Below, in pieces: positions 11,501-24,009 of a DNA stretch of 64,000 bases. Where the stretch lies: positions 40,207,501 through 40,271,500 of the forward strand of contig CP114481.1 of assembly GCA_027186245.1 (NCBI GenBank), written 5' to 3'. The DNA comes from Coriaria nepalensis. Taxonomy: Eukaryota; Streptophyta; Magnoliopsida; Cucurbitales; Coriariaceae. The number at the start of each line of letters is the position of its first letter. Positions within the stretch are counted from its first letter, which is position 1. Position numbers and translations under genes: made by a program. Below the pieces are notes generated by a model. It worked only from the letters and a program-made list of their open reading frames with translations, had not been told where the DNA came from and searched no databases.

Positions 11501-12785
11501 CAAACGTATTCTAGTTTTGCACTACAGACACAAAATTTTGTGCATAACTTGCAAATGATCATTGCAAGGAAAGTGTGCATTCGTTTAACCTTAAAATCAT
11601 TTCAATGAGTCATTTCAAGTCAATAACTTATTTCAAAGCAATTCGAACGAATTCTAGTTTTGCACTACAGAGTCAACTTTTGTGCATAACTTGCAAATGA
11701 TCATTGCAAGGAAAGTGTGCATTCGTTTAACCTTAAAATCATTTCAATGAGTCATTTCAAGTCAATAACTTATTTCAAAGCAAGTCGAACGTATTCTAGT
11801 TTTGCACTACAGACACAACTTTTGTGCATAACTTGCAAATGATCATTGCAAGGAAAGTGTGCATTCGTTTAACCTTAAAATCATTTCAATGAGTCATTTC
11901 AAGTCAATAACTTATTTCAAAGCAAGTCGAACGAATTCTAGTTTTGCACTACAGACACAACTTTTGCGCATAACTTGCAAATGATCATTGCAAGGAAAGT
12001 GTGCATTCGTTTAACCTTAAAATCATTTCAATGAGTCATTGCAAGTCAATAACTTATTTCAAAGCAATTCGAACGAATTCTAATTTTGCACTACAAACAC
12101 AACTTTTGTTCATAACTTGCAAATGATCATTGCAAGGAAAGTGTGCATTCGTTTAACCTTAAAATTATTTCAATGAGTCATTTCAAGTCAATAACTTATG
12201 TCAAAGCAAGTCGAACGAATTCTAGTTTTGCACTACACACACAACTTTTGTGCATAACTTGCAAATGATCATTGCAAGGAAAGTGTGCATTCGTTTAACC
12301 TTAAAATCATTTCAATGAGTCATTTCAAGTCAATAACTTATTTCAAAGCAAGTCGAACGAATTCTAGTTTTGCACTACAGACACAACTTTTGCGCATAAC
12401 TTGCAAATGATCATTGCAAGGAAAGTGTGCATTCGTTTAACCTTAAAATCATTTCAATGAGTCATTGCAAGTCAATAACTTATTTCAAAGCAATTCGAAC
12501 GAATTCTGATTTTGCACTACAAACACAACTTTTGTGCATAACTTGCAAATGATCATTGCAAGGAAAGTGTGCATTCGTTTTACCTTAAAATCATTTCAAT
12601 GAGTCATTTCAAGTCAATAACTTATGTCAAAGCAAGTCGAACGAATTCTAGTTTTGCTCTACACACACAACTTTTGTGCATAACTTGCAAATGATCATTG
12701 CAAGGAAAGTGTGCATTCGTTTAACCTTAAAATCATTTCAATGAGTCATTTCAAGTCAATAACTTATTTCAAAGCAAGTCGAACG
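8524..12785 (+). repeat. 30-monomer HOR, copy 2 (4262 bp)
   Basis: This is a direct tandem copy of 4262-8523. By eye I saw only two substitutions between them: CCTTAAAGTC near 4913 against CCTTAAAATC near 9175, and TTTTCCAC near 5977 against TTTTGCAC near 10239. The copy ends where the next unit lacks the GCATATG/AAAATT opening and instead has a GCAAATTATC monomer. The near identity implies a recent duplication or conversion. Confidence 0.88.
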
Positions 12786-14064
12786 AATTCTAGTTTTGCA
12801 CTACAGACACAACTTTTGCGCATAACTTGCAAATTATCATTGCAAGGAAAGTGTGCATTCGTTTAACCTTAAAATCATTTCAATGAGTCATTCCAAGTCA
12901 ATAACTTATTTCAAAGCAATTCGAACGAATTCTAATTTTGCACTACAAACACAACTTTTGTGCATAACTTGCAAATGATCATTGCAAGGAAAGTGTGCAT
13001 TCGTTTAACCTTAAAATCATTTCAATGAGTCATTTCAAGTCAATAACTTATTTCAAAGCAAGTCGAACGAATTCTAGTTTTGCACTACAGACACAACTTT
13101 TGTGCATAACTTGCAAATGATCATTGCAAGGAAAGTGTGCAATCGTTTAACCTTAAAATCATTTCAATGAGTCATTTCAAGTCAATAACTTATTTCATAG
13201 CAAGTCGAACGTATTCTAGTTTTGCACTACAAACACAAAATTTTGTGCATAACTTTCAAATGATCATTGCAAGGAAAGTGTGCATTCGTTTAACCTTAAA
13301 ATCATTTCAATGAGTCATTTCAAGTCAATAACTTATTTCAAAGCAAGTCGAACGTATTCTAGTTTTGCACTACAGACACAACTTTTGTGCATAACTTGCA
13401 AATGATCATTGCAAGGAAAGTGTGCATTCGTTTAACCTTAAAATCATTTCAATGAGTCATTTCAAGTCAATAACTTATTTCAAAGCAAGTCGAACGAATT
13501 CTAGTTTTGCACTACAGACACAACTTTTGCGCATAACTTGCAAATGATCATTGCAAGGAATGTGTGCATTCGTTTAACCTTAAAATCATTTCAATGAGTC
13601 ATTGCAAGTCAATAACTTATTTCAAAGCAATTCGAACGAATTCTAATTTTGCACTACAAACACAACTTTTGTGCATAACTTGCAAATGATCATTGCAAGG
13701 AAAGTGTGCATTCGTTTAACCTTAAAATCATTTCAATGAGTCATTTCAAGTCAATAACTTATTTCAAAGCAAGTCGAACGAATTCTAGTTTTGCACTACA
13801 GACACAACTTTTGCGCATAACTTGCAAATGATCATTGCAAGAAAAGTGTGCATTCGTTTAACCTTAAAATCATTTCAATGAGTCATTGCAAGTCAATAAC
13901 TTATTTCAAAGCAATTCGAACGAATTCTGATTTTGCACTACAAACACAACTTTTGTGCATAACTTGCAAATGATCATTGCAAGGAAAGTGTGCATTCGTT
14001 TTACCTTAAAATCATTTCAATGAGTCATTTCAAGTCAATAACTTATGTCAAAGCAAGTCGAACG
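12644..14064 (+). repeat. 10-monomer unit (1421 bp) opened by GCTCTAC monomer
   Basis: The unit starts with the GCTCTACACAC marker monomer at 12644 and runs to the next such monomer at 14065. It is ten monomers long plus one palindrome insertion near 13235. A second marker, GCAAATTATC at 12831, recurs at 14252, the same 1421 bp away. Its first monomer overlaps the end of the preceding 30-monomer copy. Confidence 0.82.
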
Positions 14065-15627
14065 AATTCTAGTTTTGCTCTACACACACAACTTTTGTGC
14101 ATAACTTGCAAATGATCATTGCAAGGAAAGTGTGCATTCGTTTAACCTTAAAATCATTTCAATGAGTCATTTCAAGTCAATAACTTATTTCAAAGCAAGT
14201 CGAACGAATTCTAGTTTTGCACTACAGACACAACTTTTGCGCATAACTTGCAAATTATCATTGCAAGGAAAGTGTGCATTCGTTTAACCTTAAAATCATT
14301 TCAATGAGTCATTCCAAGTCAATAACTTATTTCAAAGCAATTCGAACGAATTCTAATTTTGCACTACAAACACAACTTTTGTGCATAACTTGCAAATGAT
14401 CATTGCAAGGAAAGTGTGCATTCGTTTAACCTTAAAATCATTTCAATGAGTCATTTCAAGTCAATAACTTATTTCAAAGCAAGTCGAACGAATTCTTGTT
14501 TTGCACTACAGACACAACTTTTGTGCATAACTTGCAAATGATCATTGCAAGGAAAGTGTGCAATCGTTTAACCTTAAAATCATTTCAATGAGTCATTTCA
14601 AGTCAATAACTTATTTCATAGCAAGTCGAACGTATTCTAGTTTTGCACTACAAACACAAAATTTTGTGCATAACTTTCAAATGATCATTGCAAGGAAAGT
14701 GTGCATTCGTTTAACCTTAAAATCATTTCAATGAGTCATTTCAAGTCAATAACTTATTTCAAAGCAAGTCGAACGTATTCTAGTTTTGCACTACAGACAC
14801 AACTTTTGTGCATAACTTGCAAATGATCATTGCAAGGAAAGTGTGCATTCGTTTAACCTTAAAATCATTTCAATGAGTCATTTCAAGTCAATAACTTATT
14901 TCAAAGCAAGTCGAACGAATTCTAGTTTTGCACTACAGACACAACTTTTGCGCATAACTTGCAAATGATCATTGCAAGGAAAGTGTGCATTCGTTTAACC
15001 TTAAAATCATTTCAATGAGTCATTGCAAGTCAATAACTTATTTCAAAGCAATTCGAACGAATTCTAATTTTGCACTACAAACACAACTTTTGTGCATAAC
15101 TTGCAAATGATCATTGCAAGGAAAGTGTGCATTCGTTTAACCTTAAAATTATTTCAATGAGTCATTTCAAGTCAATAACTTATGTCAAAGCAAGTCGAAC
15201 GAATTCTAGTTTTGCACTACACACACAACTTTTGTGCATAACTTGCAAATGATCATTGCAAGGAAAGTGTGCATTCGTTTAACCTTAAAATCATTTCAAT
15301 GAGTCATTTCAAGTCAATAACTTATTTCAAAGCAAGTCGAACGAATTCTAGTTTTGCACTACAGACACAACTTTTGCGCATAACTTGCAAATGATCATTG
15401 CAAGGAAAGTGTGCATTCGTTTAACCTTAAAATCATTTCAATGAGTCATTGCAAGTCAATAACTTATTTCAAAGCAATTCGAACGAATTCTGATTTTGCA
15501 CTACAAACACAACTTTTGTGCATAACTTGCAAATGATCATTGCAAGGAAAGTGTGCATTCGTTTTACCTTAAAATCATTTCAATGAGTCATTTCAAGTCA
15601 ATAACTTATGTCAAAGCAAGTCGAACG
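14065..15627 (+). repeat. 11-monomer unit (1563 bp)
   Basis: This unit runs between GCTCTAC markers at 14065 and 15628. It repeats the order of the preceding 10-monomer unit, with one extra monomer near its end (the AAAATTATTTC variant near 15148) and a GAATTCTTG junction near 14495 that the other copies lack. One palindrome insertion near 14655 explains the extra base. Confidence 0.8.
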
Positions 15628-17475
15628 AATTCTAGTTTTGCTCTACACACACAACTTTTGTGCATAACTTGCAAATGATCATTGCAAGGAAAGTGTGCAT
15701 TCGTTTAACCTTAAAATCATTTCAATGAGTCATTTCAAGTCAATAACTTATTTCAAAGCAAGTCGAACGAATTCTAGTTTTGCACTACAGACACAACTTT
15801 TGCGCATAACTTGCAAATTATCATTGCAAGGAAAGTGTGCATTCGTTTAACCTTAAAATCATTTCAATGAGTCATTCCAAGTCAATAACTTATTTCAAAG
15901 CAATTCGAACGAATTCTAATTTTGCACTACAAACACAACTTTTGTGCATAACTTGCAAATGATCATTGCAAGGAAAGTGTGCATTCGTTTAACCTTAAAA
16001 TCATTTCAATGAGTCATTTCAAGTCAATAACTTATTTCAAAGCAAGTCGAACGAATTCTAGTTTTGCACTACAGACACAACTTTTGTGCATAACTTGCAA
16101 ATGATCATTGCAAGGAAAGTGTGCAATCGTTTAACCTTAAAATCATTTCAATGAGTCATTTCAAGTCAATAACTTATTTCATAGCAAGTCGAACGTATTC
16201 TAGTTTTGCACTACAAACACAAAATTTTGTGCATAACTTGCAAATGATCATTGCAAGGAAAGTGTGCATTCGTTTAACCTTAAAATCATTTCAATGAGTC
16301 ATTTCAAGTCAATAACTTATTTCAAAGCAATTCGAACGAATTCTAGATTTGCACTACAAAGTCAACTTTAGTGCATAACTTGCAAATGATCATTGCAAGG
16401 AAAGTGTGCATTCGTTTAACCTTAAAATCATTTCAATGAGTCATTCCAAGTCAATAACTTCTTTCAAAGCAATTCGAACGAATTCTAATTTTGCACTACA
16501 AACACAACTTTTGTGCATAACTTGCAAATGATCATTGCAAGGAAAGTGTGCATTCGTTTAACCTTAAAATCATTTCAATGAGTCATTCCAAGTCAATAAC
16601 TTATGTCAAAGCAAGTCGAACGAATTCTAGTATTGCACTACAGAGACAACTTTTGTGCATAACTTGCAAATGATCATTGCAAGGAAAGTGTGCATTCGTT
16701 TAACCTTAAAATCATTTCAATGAGTCATTCCAAGTCAATAACTTTTTTCAAAGCAATTCGAACGAATTCTAATTTTGCACTACACACACAACTTTTGTGC
16801 ATAACTTGCAAATGATCATTGCAAGGAAAGTGTGCATTCGTTTAACCTTAAAATCATTTCAATGAGTCATTTCAAGTCAATAACTTATTTCAAAGCAAGT
16901 TGAACGAATTCTAGTTTTGCACTACAGACACATCTTTTGTGCATAACTTGCAAATGATCATTGCAAGGAAAGTGTGCGTTCGTTTAACCTTAAAATCATT
17001 TCAATGAGTCATTTCAACTCAATAACTTATTTCATAGCAAGTCGAACGTATTCTAGTTTTGCACTACAGACACAAAATTTTGTGCATAACTTGCAAATGA
17101 TCATTGCAAGGAAAGTGTGCATTCGTTTAACCTTAAAATCATTTCAATGAGTCATTTCAAGTCAATAACTTATTTCAAAGCAAGTCGAACGAATTCTAGT
17201 TTTGCACTACAGACACAACTTTTGCGCATAACTTGCAAATGATCATTGCAAGGAAAGTGTGCATTCGTTTAACCTTAAAATCATTTCAATGAGTCATTGC
17301 AAGTCAATAACTTATTTCAAAGCAATTCGAACGAATTCTGATTTTGCACTACAAACACAACTTTTGTGCATAACTTGCAAATGATCATTGCAAGGAAAGT
17401 GTGCATTCGTTTTACCTTAAAATCATTTCAATGAGTCATTTCAAGTCAATAACTTATGTCAAAGCAAGTCGAACG
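15628..17475 (+). repeat. 13-monomer unit (1848 bp)
   Basis: This unit runs between GCTCTAC markers at 15628 and 17476. Its first part follows the 10- and 11-monomer units. Its middle (about 16340-17050) contains monomers not present in those, notably GAATTCTAGATTTGC with CTTTAGTGC near 16340 and an AGTTGAACG variant near 16900. Both of these also appear in the following 23-monomer unit. Two palindrome insertions (near 16220 and 17070) account for the length. Confidence 0.8.
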
Positions 17476-20400
17476 AATTCTAGTTTTGCTCTACACACAC
17501 AACTTTTGTGCATAACTTGCAAATGATCATTGCAAGGAAAGTGTGCATTCGTTTAACCTTAAAATCATTTCAATGAGTCATTTCAAGTCAATAACTTATT
17601 TCAAAGCAAGTCGAACGAATTCTAGTTTTGCACTACAGACACAACTTTTGCGCATAACTTGCAAATTATCATTGCAAGGAAAGTGTGCATTCGTTTAACC
17701 TTAAAATCATTTCAATGAGTCATTCCAAGTCAATAACTTATTTCAAAGCAATTCGAACGAATTCTAGTTTTGCTCTACACACACAACTTTTGTGCATAAC
17801 TTGCAAATGATCATTGCAAGGAAAGTGTGCATTCGTTTAACCTTAAAATCATTTCAATGAGTCATTTCAAGTCAATAACTTATTTCAAAGCAAGTCGAAC
17901 GAATTCTAGTTTTGCACTACAGACACAACTTTTGCGCATAACTTGCAAATGATCATTGCAAGGAAAGTGTGCATTCGTTTAACCTTAAAATCATTTCAAT
18001 GAGTCATTGCAAGTCAATAACTTATTTCAAAGCAATTCGAACGAATTCTGATTTTGCACTACAAACACAACTTTTGTGCATAACTTGCAAATGATCATTG
18101 CAAGGAAAGTGTGCATTCGTTTAACCTTAAAATCATTTCAATGAGTCATTCCAAGTCAATAACTTATTTCAAAGCAATTCGAACGAATTCTAATTTTGCA
18201 CTACAAACACAACTTTTGTGCATAACTTGCAAATGATCATTGCAAGGAAAGTGTGCATTCGTTTAACCTTAAAATCATTTCAATGAGTCATTTCAAGTCA
18301 ATAACTTATTTCAAAGCAAGTCGAACGAATTCTAGTTTTGCACTACAGACACAACTTTTGTGCATAACTTGCAAATGATCATTGCAAGGAAAGTGTGCAA
18401 TCGTTTAACCTTAAAATCATTTCAATGAGTCATTTCAAGTCAATAACTTATTTCATAGCAAGTCGAACGTATTCTAGTTTTGCACTACAGACACAAAATT
18501 TTGTGCATAACTTGCAAATGATCATTGCAAGGAAAGTGTGCATTCGTTTAACCTTAAAATCATTTCAATGAGTCATTTCAAGTCAATAACTTATTTCAAA
18601 GCAATTCGAACGAATTCTAGATTTGCACTACAAAGTCAACTTTAGTGCATAACTTGCAAATGATCATTGCAAGGAAAGTGTGCATTCGTTTAACCTTAAA
18701 ATCATTTCAATGAGTCATTCCAAGTCAATAACTTTTTTCAAAGCAATTCGAACGAATTCTAATTTTGCACTACAAACACAACTTTTGTGCATAACTTGCA
18801 AATGATCATTGCAAGGAAAGTGTACATTCGTTTAACCTTAAAATCATTTCAATGAGTCATTTCAAGTCAATAACTTATTTCAAAGCAAGTTGAACGAATT
18901 CTAGTTTTGCACTACAGACACAACTTTTGTGCATAACTTGCAAATGATCATTGCAAGGAAAGTGTGCGTTCGTTTAACCTTAAAATCATTTCAATGAGTC
19001 ATTTCAACTCAATAACTTATTTCATAGCAAGTCGAACGTATTCTAGTTTTGCACTACAGACACAAAATTTTGTGCATAACTTGCAAATGATCATTGCAAG
19101 GAAAGTGTGCATTCGTTTAACCTTAAAATCATTTCAATGAGTCATTTCAAGTCAATAACTTATTTCAAAGCAATTCGAACGAATTCCAGTTTTGCACTAC
19201 AGAGTCAACTTTTGTGCATAACTTGCAAATGATCATTGCAAGGAAAGTGTGCATTCGTTTAACCTTAAAATCATTTCAATGAGTCATTTCAAGTCAATAA
19301 CTTATGTCAAAGCAAGTCGAACGAATTCTAGTTTTGCACTACACACACAACTTTTGTGCATAACTTGCAAATGATCATTGCAAGGAAAGTGTGCATTCGT
19401 TTAAAATTAAAATCATTTCAAAGAGTCCTTTCAATTCAATAACTTATTTCAAAGCAAGTCGAACGAATTCTAGTTTTGCACTACAAACACAACTTTTGTG
19501 CATAACTTGCAAATGATCATTGCAAGGAAAGTGTGCATTCGTTTAACCTTAAAATCATTTCAATGAGTCATTTCAAGTCAATAACTTATGTCAAAGCAAG
19601 TCGAACGAATTCTAGTTTTGCACTACACACACAACTTTTGTGCATAACTTGCAAATGATCATTGCAAGGAAAGTGTGCATTCGTTTAAAATTAAAATCAT
19701 TTCAAAGAGTCCTTTCAATTCAATAACTTATTTCAAAGCAAGTCGAACGAATTCTAGTTTTGCACTACAAACACAACTTTTGTGCTAACTTGCAAATGAT
19801 CATTGCAAGGAAAGTGTGCATTCGTTTAAAATTAAAATCATTTCAAAGAGTCCTTTCAATTCAATAACTTATTTCAAAGCATGTCGAACGAATTCTAGTT
19901 TTGCACTACAAACAGAACTTTTGTGCATAACTTGCAAATGATCATTGCAAGGAAAGTGTGCATTCGTTTAACCTTAAAATCATTTCAATGAGTCATTTCA
20001 AGTCAACAACTTATGTCAAAGCAAGTCGAACGAATAACAGCTTTGCACTACACACACAACTTTTGTGCATAACTTGCAAATGATCATTGCAAGGAAAGTG
20101 TGCATTCGTTTAACCTTAAAATCATTTCAATGAGTCATTTCAAGTCAATAACTTATGTCAAAGCAAGTCGAACGAATTCTAGTATTACACTACAGAGACA
20201 ACTTTTGTGCATAACTTGCAAATGATCATTGCAAGGAAAGTGTGCATTCGTTTAACCTTAAAATCATTTCAATGAGTCATTTCAAGTCAATAACTTATTT
20301 CAAAGCAATTCGAACGAATTCTAGTTTTGCACTACAAAGACAACTTTTGTGCATAACTTGTAAATGATCATTGCAAGGAAAGTGTGCATTCGTTTAACCT

Positions 20401-20742
20401 TAAAATCATTTCAATGAGTCATTCCAAGTCAATAACTTATTTCAAAGCAATTCGAACTAATTCTAATTTTGCACTACAAACACAACTTTTGTGCATAACT
20501 TGCGAATGATCATTGCAAGGAAACTGTGCATTCGTTTAACCTTAAAATCATTTCAATGAGTCATTTCAAGTCAGTAACTTATGTCAAAGCAAGTCGAACG
20601 AATTCTAGTTTTGCACCACACACACAACTTTTGTGCATAACTTGCAAATGATCATGGCAAGGAAAGTGTGCATTCGTTTAACCTTAAAATCATTTCAATG
20701 AGTCATTTCAAGTCAATAACTTATGTCAAAGCAAGTCGAACG
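17476..20742 (+). repeat. 23-monomer HOR, copy 1 of 3 (3267 bp)
   Basis: Marker monomers recur exactly 3267 bp apart: GCTCTAC at 17476, 20743 and 24010, and TCTAGATTTGC at 18613, 21880 and 25147. The length is 23 x 142 plus two palindrome insertions and minus one deletion (GTGCTAAC for GTGCATAAC near 19783). The unit also contains the AAAGAGTCCTTT variants and a GAATAACAG junction near 20033 that destroys the EcoRI site. Confidence 0.92.
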
Positions 20743-23700
20743 AATTCTAGTTTTGCTCTACACACACAACTTTTGTGCATAACTTGCAAATGATCATTGC
20801 AAGGAAAGTGTGCATTCGTTTAACCTTAAAATCATTTCAATGAGTCATTTCAAGTCAATAACTTATTTCAAAGCAAGTCGAACGAATTCTAGTTTTGCAC
20901 TACAGACACAACTTTTGCGCATAACTTGCAAATTATCATTGCAAGGAAAGTGTGCATTCGTTTAACCTTAAAATCATTTCAATGAGTCATTCCAAGTCAA
21001 TAACTTATTTCAAAGCAATTCGAACGAATTCTAGTTTTGCTCTACACACACAACTTTTGTGCATAACTTGCAAATGATCATTGCAAGGAAAGTGTGCATT
21101 CGTTTAACCTTAAAATCATTTCAATGAGTCATTTCAAGTCAATAACTTATTTCAAAGCAAGTCGAACGAATTCTAGTTTTGCACTACAGACACAACTTTT
21201 GCGCATAACTTGCAAATGATCATTGCAAGGAAAGTGTGCATTCGTTTAACCTTAAAATCATTTCAATGAGTCATTGCAAGTCAATAACTTATTTCAAAGC
21301 AATTCGAACGAATTCTGATTTTGCACTACAAACACAACTTTTGTGCATAACTTGCAAATGATCATTGCAAGGAAAGTGTGCATTCGTTTAACCTTAAAAT
21401 CATTTCAATGAGTCATTCCAAGTCAATAACTTATTTCAAAGCAATTCGAACGAATTCTAATTTTGCACTACAAACACAACTTTTGTGCATAACTTGCAAA
21501 TGATCATTGCAAGGAAAGTGTGCATTCGTTTAACCTTAAAATCATTTCAATGAGTCATTTCAAGTCAATAACTTATTTCAAAGCAAGTCGAACGAATTCT
21601 AGTTTTGCACTACAGACACAACTTTTGTGCATAACTTGCAAATGATCATTGCAAGGAAAGTGTGCAATCGTTTAACCTTAAAATCATTTCAATGAGTCAT
21701 TTCAAGTCAATAACTTATTTCATAGCAAGTCGAACGTATTCTAGTTTTGCACTACAGACACAAAATTTTGTGCATAACTTGCAAATGATCATTGCAAGGA
21801 AAGTGTGCATTCGTTTAACCTTAAAATCATTTCAATGAGTCATTTCAAGTCAATAACTTATTTCAAAGCAATTCGAACGAATTCTAGATTTGCACTACAA
21901 AGTCAACTTTAGTGCATAACTTGCAAATGATCATTGCAAGGAAAGTGTGCATTCGTTTAACCTTAAAATCATTTCAATGAGTCATTCCAAGTCAATAACT
22001 TTTTTCAAAGCAATTCGAACGAATTCTAATTTTGCACTACAAACACAACTTTTGTGCATAACTTGCAAATGATCATTGCAAGGAAAGTGTACATTCGTTT
22101 AACCTTAAAATCATTTCAATGAGTCATTTCAAGTCAATAACTTATTTCAAAGCAAGTTGAACGAATTCTAGTTTTGCACTACAGACACAACTTTTGTGCA
22201 TAACTTGCAAATGATCATTGCAAGGAAAGTGTGCGTTCGTTTAACCTTAAAATCATTTCAATGAGTCATTTCAACTCAATAACTTATTTCATAGCAAGTC
22301 GAACGTATTCTAGTTTTGCACTACAGACACAAAATTTTGTGCATAACTTGCAAATGATCATTGCAAGGAAAGTGTGCATTCGTTTAACCTTAAAATCATT
22401 TCAATGAGTCATTTCAAGTCAATAACTTATTTCAAAGCAATTCGAACGAATTCCAGTTTTGCACTACAGAGTCAACTTTTGTGCATAACTTGCAAATGAT
22501 CATTGCAAGGAAAGTGTGCATTCGTTTAACCTTAAAATCATTTCAATGAGTCATTTCAAGTCAATAACTTATGTCAAAGCAAGTCGAACGAATTCTAGTT
22601 TTGCACTACACACACAACTTTTGTGCATAACTTGCAAATGATCATTGCAAGGAAAGTGTGCATTCGTTTAAAATTAAAATCATTTCAAAGAGTCCTTTCA
22701 ATTCAATAACTTATTTCAAAGCAAGTCGAACGAATTCTAGTTTTGCACTACAAACACAACTTTTGTGCATAACTTGCAAATGATCATTGCAAGGAAAGTG
22801 TGCATTCGTTTAACCTTAAAATCATTTCAATGAGTCATTTCAAGTCAATAACTTATGTCAAAGCAAGTCGAACGAATTCTAGTTTTGCACTACACACACA
22901 ACTTTTGTGCATAACTTGCAAATGATCATTGCAAGGAAAGTGTGCATTCGTTTAAAATTAAAATCATTTCAAAGAGTCCTTTCAATTCAATAACTTATTT
23001 CAAAGCAAGTCGAACGAATTCTAGTTTTGCACTACAAACACAACTTTTGTGCTAACTTGCAAATGATCATTGCAAGGAAAGTGTGCATTCGTTTAAAATT
23101 AAAATCATTTCAAAGAGTCCTTTCAATTCAATAACTTATTTCAAAGCATGTCGAACGAATTCTAGTTTTGCACTACAAACAGAACTTTTGTGCATAACTT
23201 GCAAATGATCATTGCAAGGAAAGTGTGCATTCGTTTAACCTTAAAATCATTTCAATGAGTCATTTCAAGTCAACAACTTATGTCAAAGCAAGTCGAACGA
23301 ATAACAGCTTTGCACTACACACACAACTTTTGTGCATAACTTGCAAATGATCATTGCAAGGAAAGTGTGCATTCGTTTAACCTTAAAATCATTTCAATGA
23401 GTCATTTCAAGTCAATAACTTATGTCAAAGCAAGTCGAACGAATTCTAGTATTACACTACAGAGACAACTTTTGTGCATAACTTGCAAATGATCATTGCA
23501 AGGAAAGTGTGCATTCGTTTAACCTTAAAATCATTTCAATGAGTCATTTCAAGTCAATAACTTATTTCAAAGCAATTCGAACGAATTCTAGTTTTGCACT
23601 ACAAAGACAACTTTTGTGCATAACTTGTAAATGATCATTGCAAGGAAAGTGTGCATTCGTTTAACCTTAAAATCATTTCAATGAGTCATTCCAAGTCAAT

Positions 23701-24009
23701 AACTTATTTCAAAGCAATTCGAACTAATTCTAATTTTGCACTACAAACACAACTTTTGTGCATAACTTGCGAATGATCATTGCAAGGAAACTGTGCATTC
23801 GTTTAACCTTAAAATCATTTCAATGAGTCATTTCAAGTCAGTAACTTATGTCAAAGCAAGTCGAACGAATTCTAGTTTTGCACCACACACACAACTTTTG
23901 TGCATAACTTGCAAATGATCATGGCAAGGAAAGTGTGCATTCGTTTAACCTTAAAATCATTTCAATGAGTCATTTCAAGTCAATAACTTATGTCAAAGCA
24001 AGTCGAACG
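20743..24009 (+). repeat. 23-monomer HOR, copy 2 of 3 (3267 bp)
   Basis: This copy is collinear with copy 1 and copy 3 through every marker checked, including the GTGCTAAC deletion near 23050, GAATAACAG near 23300 and TGTACATTCG near 22088. I noticed no difference between copies by eye, which points to a very recent amplification, or to an assembly built from a duplicated read path. Confidence 0.92.
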
